Assembly (NCBI RefSeq): GCF_039652615.1
Contig: NZ_JBDJAC010000009.1
Coordinates: forward strand, 1 to 64,000
Length of the DNA stretch: 64,000 bases
Source: Fulvimarina sp039652615
GTDB lineage: Bacteria; Pseudomonadota; Alphaproteobacteria; Rhizobiales; Rhizobiaceae
Reading direction: 5' to 3'
Shown here in pieces: positions 61,216-64,000 of this stretch (the stretch's first letter is position 1; each line of letters opens with the position of its first letter). Both the position numbers and the translations under genes were made by a program. A model generated the notes under the pieces. It had not been told where the DNA came from and did no database searches. It was given only the letters and a program-made list of their open reading frames with translations.

Positions 61216-62252
61216 CCGCCCGCGCCGACATCATCCGTTCGAGCCGCTTCCGGGAGGAGCGCGAGCACGACTGGCAGCGCCTCGCGGCCATCGTCGAGAA
61301 AGGCGAGAAACGCGGCCTGTCTCAGCTCGGCTATGAGGACGCACGCGATCTTGTCCTTCTTTATCGACAGGCGGCGAACTCACTTTCCGTCGCGCGCGAA
61401 ATCTCGCTCGACAAGGGTGTCATCACCTATCTCGAGAGCCTGTGCGGGCGTGCCTATCTCCTGGTCTACGCACCGGGAGAGAGCCTTCGCGGCCTCGTCA
61501 CACGGTTCTTCACCCGTTCAGCGCCAAACGCCATTCGCCGATCCTGGCCGATGATCGCGGTGGCCTATGCGCTGATGCTCGGCGGCGCGCTGATCGGCTA
61601 TCTGCTGACGGCTGAAGACCCGAACTGGTATTACGCGCTCGTTCCGGAAGGTCTCGCGGGCGGACGCGGCCCGCGTGCCAGCGCGGAAACCCTCAAATCC
61701 ATGCTCTACAGCGATCCAGGTGGCCTCAGCGATCTCGGGGCGTTCGCCACATCCCTGTTCTCGCACAATACGCAGGTCGCCCTCTTTGCCTTCGCGCTCG
61801 GCCTTCTTGCCTGCCTGCCGAGCGTTCTCCTTGTTCTCTATAACGGCGCGCTCCTCGGGGCCTTCGTTCAGGTCCATGCGGAAAAGGGGCTCGGGCTCGA
61901 TGTCTTCGCCTGGCTGTCAATCCACGGCGTGACCGAGATATCCGCCATCTCCATCGCAGCGGCGGGCGGCCTTCTTCTTGGATATGCGGTCCTCTTCCCG
62001 GGCGGACGCAGCCGCTCGGCCGCCCTGCGCCAAGCCAGCCGCGATGCGGTGAAACTGGCGATCGTCGCCGCGATCATGCTGATTGCCGCCGGTCTCCTCG
62101 AAGGGTTCGGCCGCCAGCTGGTGACCGATCTGTGGGCGCGCGTCGTCATCGGCTGGGCTGTCGGGCTCTGCTGGCTCGTCTGGTTTCTGCGCGCCGGGCG
62201 CGGCGTGGACAAAAACGAGCGGTCCGACAAAGAGCGCGAGACGCGCCGATGA
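61212..62252 (+). CDS. SpoIIM-like membrane protein
   Basis: 346 residues of the stage II sporulation M family. A cytosolic helical start (REEREHDWQRLAAIVEKGEKRGLSQL) is followed by YRQAANSLSVARE and five or six TM helices; the SHNTQVALFAFALGLLACLPSVLLVLYNGALLGAF block and SIHGVTEISAISIAAAGGLLLG carry the family signature. In non-sporulating bacteria the role is unknown, but it recurs with RDD and DUF58 genes. Overlaps both neighbours by four bases. Confidence 0.92.
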   Translation: MTARADIIRSSRFREEREHDWQRLAAIVEKGEKRGLSQLGYEDARDLVLLYRQAANSLSVAREISLDKGVITYLESLCGRAYLLVYAPGESLRGLVTRFFTRSAPNAIRRSWPMIAVAYALMLGGALIGYLLTAEDPNWYYALVPEGLAGGRGPRASAETLKSMLYSDPGGLSDLGAFATSLFSHNTQVALFAFALGLLACLPSVLLVLYNGALLGAFVQVHAEKGLGLDVFAWLSIHGVTEISAISIAAAGGLLLGYAVLFPGGRSRSAALRQASRDAVKLAIVAAIMLIAAGLLEGFGRQLVTDLWARVVIGWAVGLCWLVWFLRAGRGVDKNERSDKERETRR

Positions 62253-63241
62253 GCAAGAACGCCCAGTCTCGCCGCTCGTCCCCGATTCCCTCGATCAAGG
62301 CCACCCGCCCAGTTCCGAAGACGAACTCGCCGCGCAAGGTTTCGAGGCCTTCGAAGCAGAATAGGCTTTTCTTCACACCGCCAGAGGGTGTGCGGCTCAG
62401 CTTCGACATTGCAAGCATCGGCTCGCGCGCCGGCGCGCAGTTCATCGATCTCGCGATCACCACCGTCGCGACGATCATCATTCTGATCGTTGTCACCTTC
62501 GCGTTTCAAGGGAGTGGCAATGCCATCGAGGCGATCGTCGCACTGCTCTTCTTCTTCATCGGCACGCCCTATTACATCGTTTCGGAATTGACGATGAACG
62601 GGCGCACCATCGGCAAGAAGATGCTGGGACTGCGAGTGATTTCCCGCGACGGCCTGGGCCTTTCGACCCATCAGATCGTGGTGCGGAACTTGACGAAGGA
62701 GGTGGAGGTCTTCCTGCCCGTCGGCTTCCTGCTCGGCGGCGCGGCCGACAGCGTCTGGATCGTCGTTCCGATGCTCGTCTGGATCATCTTCGTTTTCGTG
62801 GTGCCCGCGCGAAACCGCTACAATCAGCGCATCGGCGACATCGCCGCCTGCACGGCCGTCATCCTCGATCCGCGCCCACTGCTTCTGCCGGATATCGCCC
62901 GCGAGGTGGGTGCGACGGCCCGCGAGCGCTTCGTTTTCACATCCGCCCAGCTCGACGCTTACGGTGCCTACGAACTTCAGGTTCTGGAGCGCCTTTTGCG
63001 CGGCGAAGAGGTTGCGAAGCATCGCAAGGAAAGCGATGCAATGGCAAAGGTCGGCGCACGGATCAGGGCCAAGATCGGCTATGACGAGGCCGTCACGCCG
63101 GACAAGGAAAGAGAATTTCTTCAAAGTTTTTACGTTGCGCAACGGAACTATCTTGAGCAGAAGAAGCTCATGGGCGATTCCCGCACCGACAAATTCCATA
63201 ACGCCACCAGGAGCGATAGCGGCAAAGTCGCAAACTCCTGA
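62249..63241 (+). CDS. RDD family membrane protein
   Basis: 330 residues. After a basic, Ser/Pro-rich tail (1-40) the RDD domain shows RAGAQFIDLAIT (with the Arg and Asp that give the name), TMNGRTIGKKMLGLRVISRDG and RNRYNQRIGDIAACTAVI, in three TM helices. The C-terminal half is cytosolic and helical. Its position after SpoIIM, with ATGA overlap, repeats a common genomic arrangement. Confidence 0.92.
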   Translation: MSKNAQSRRSSPIPSIKATRPVPKTNSPRKVSRPSKQNRLFFTPPEGVRLSFDIASIGSRAGAQFIDLAITTVATIIILIVVTFAFQGSGNAIEAIVALLFFFIGTPYYIVSELTMNGRTIGKKMLGLRVISRDGLGLSTHQIVVRNLTKEVEVFLPVGFLLGGAADSVWIVVPMLVWIIFVFVVPARNRYNQRIGDIAACTAVILDPRPLLLPDIAREVGATARERFVFTSAQLDAYGAYELQVLERLLRGEEVAKHRKESDAMAKVGARIRAKIGYDEAVTPDKEREFLQSFYVAQRNYLEQKKLMGDSRTDKFHNATRSDSGKVANS

Positions 63242-63315
63242 CACTTCCCAAGCGGCAATGAAGCCCGGCCGCGCGGCTTGAGCGGGCCGGAGACGACCGC
63301 GAAAAGGAGATTTCA

Positions 63316-64000
63316 ATGACCATCGACTCGCCCGAACCCGCCAAGCCGAGTTTTGGTGTCGGCAACTGTATCGGAGAAACATTTTCGATCTTCAGCAGCC
63401 GCTTCGGCATTTTCGCAGGTATCGGCATCGTCTGCGGCCTGATCACGCAGATCCCGAGCCTTGTTGCCCTCGGCACCGTCTCGACCATCGAACAATCCTT
63501 CGATCCGGCGACGAGCGCGGCGGTCGGCAACATCATGATCGACTCTCCGTTGATTTACGGTCTCGTCTTCATCCTTCTTCCGATCATTCTGTATGCGCTC
63601 ATGACCGGCATGCTCACCCTTGCGGCCTATGACGCGAAGACCGGCCGAGCACCCAGCATGGCGCGATACATCGCGGCAGCTATCAAACAGGCGATCTGGC
63701 TGGTCATTCTGACGATCTTCGTCACGCTCATGTTCGGCGTCGGTTTTGCCCTGTTTATCGTACCGGGCGTCTGGCTTCTCGGCGTTCTCGGCCCCTATGT
63801 CCCCGTTCTCATGATCGAGAAGCTCGGCTTTCGGACGCTCGGCCGCACGGCGCAACTGACGAAAGACTATCGCTGGCCGATCGTCGGCTTTCTCGCCCTC
63901 ATCTATATCGTCGTCATCGTCGGCAGTTTTCTCGTCGGCTTCGTCGGCCTGATCCTGCCGGTTTTTGCACTCTTCCTGCTTCAGGGTGCCATCTCTGGCC
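63316..64000 (+). CDS. multipass membrane protein, truncated by window end
   Basis: The first 228 residues of a protein with at least five TM helices. The pattern GNCIGETFSIFSSRFGIFAGIGIV, then LFIVPGVWLLGVLGPYVPVLMIEKLGFRTLGRTAQLTKDYRWPIVGFLALIYI resembles the glycerophosphoryl-diester-phosphodiesterase membrane domain/YciC-like group (the PGVW and LxRTxxLTKxxRW motifs). AAGGAGA lies seven bases before the ATG. It is 74 bp after RDD, likely the cluster's next member; its 3' end lies outside. Confidence 0.85.
   Translation, partial: MTIDSPEPAKPSFGVGNCIGETFSIFSSRFGIFAGIGIVCGLITQIPSLVALGTVSTIEQSFDPATSAAVGNIMIDSPLIYGLVFILLPIILYALMTGMLTLAAYDAKTGRAPSMARYIAAAIKQAIWLVILTIFVTLMFGVGFALFIVPGVWLLGVLGPYVPVLMIEKLGFRTLGRTAQLTKDYRWPIVGFLALIYIVVIVGSFLVGFVGLILPVFALFLLQGAISG

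Noticed and set aside
61868..63382. 504-codon - strand frame across the SpoIIM/RDD genes
   Set aside because: Antisense shadow with no domain features; the + strand genes overlap each other as an operon.
1..64000. tRNA genes, rRNA genes, CRISPR arrays and prophage
   Set aside because: Scanned for T-loop GTTCGA-type motifs outside coding genes, regularly spaced repeats and phage structural genes; none found, although a profile search could still reveal a diverged tRNA.

Overview
The window looks like a chromosomal segment of a GC-rich alphaproteobacterium of the order Hyphomicrobiales (Rhizobiales); the family cannot be fixed from sequence alone. Supporting marks are a 5-aminolevulinate synthase (C4 heme route), a small RNA carrying the exact 10-base core of the rhizobial alpha-r8/MmgR family, aerobic-type cobaltochelatase genes cobS and cobT, rho, rpmH-rnpA-yidC and rpmB in alphaproteobacterial contexts, and rhizobial-type intergenic palindromes. 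Codon use is uniform, so many long antisense open frames exist; I treat these as shadows. No tRNA, rRNA or CRISPR array was seen.

Layout. 0-7 kb: hemA 3' end, a Ser/Thr-rich lipoprotein with a possible general-stress promoter, a DMT exporter, a YaiI protein, an MmgR-like sRNA, an orphan sensor kinase, and a TVP38 protein with a mercuric-reductase-like flavoenzyme. 7-13 kb: rpmH-rnpA-yidC-VOC-acyltransferase-engB-fmt-truA, a + strand run for translation and membrane biogenesis. 13-18.5 kb: envelope proteins (DUF6064, Tat-type aldo/keto reductase, OmpA-like lipoprotein, TorF-type porin, glycine-zipper lipoprotein) and a lone response regulator. 18.6-22.2 kb: rho, an MFS exporter and a YbaK protein. 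22.2-24.3 kb: an accessory patch bracketed by two copies of a ~115-bp structured repeat, holding a 47-residue secreted peptide gene, an IS630-type element and an HNH protein. 24.3-31.3 kb: DUF1206, mnmE, mscS, an Atg22-type MFS, smpB, dapA. 31.5-35.1 kb: eutB-eutC-ethanolamine permease. 35.4-45.3 kb: lytic transglycosylase, histone-deacetylase-like amidohydrolase, a K+-channel-like protein, GST, DsbB, AGCS symporter, NodB-type deacetylase, DUF1275, DUF805.

45.3-56.5 kb: bolA, a J-domain protein, cobS, then ade, a beta-hydroxyacid dehydrogenase and a diguanylate cyclase, then cobT, a tautomerase, a phytase-like esterase, a queuosine-precursor transporter under an apparent preQ1-I riboswitch that includes its start codon, and rpmB. 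56.8-64 kb: seven + strand genes (DUF4129, DUF4350, MoxR ATPase, DUF58, SpoIIM-like, RDD, multipass membrane protein), most joined by stop/start overlaps, forming a MoxR-type envelope cluster.

Functional links: EutBC needs adenosylcobalamin and CobS/CobT insert cobalt during aerobic B12 synthesis, so the organism can plausibly make the cofactor for ethanolamine breakdown. The strongest less-described signals are the three-copy structured repeat whose arms co-vary and which ends at or near stop codons, the preQ1 switch with its pseudoknot on the AUG, and the small secreted peptide beside the IS element.
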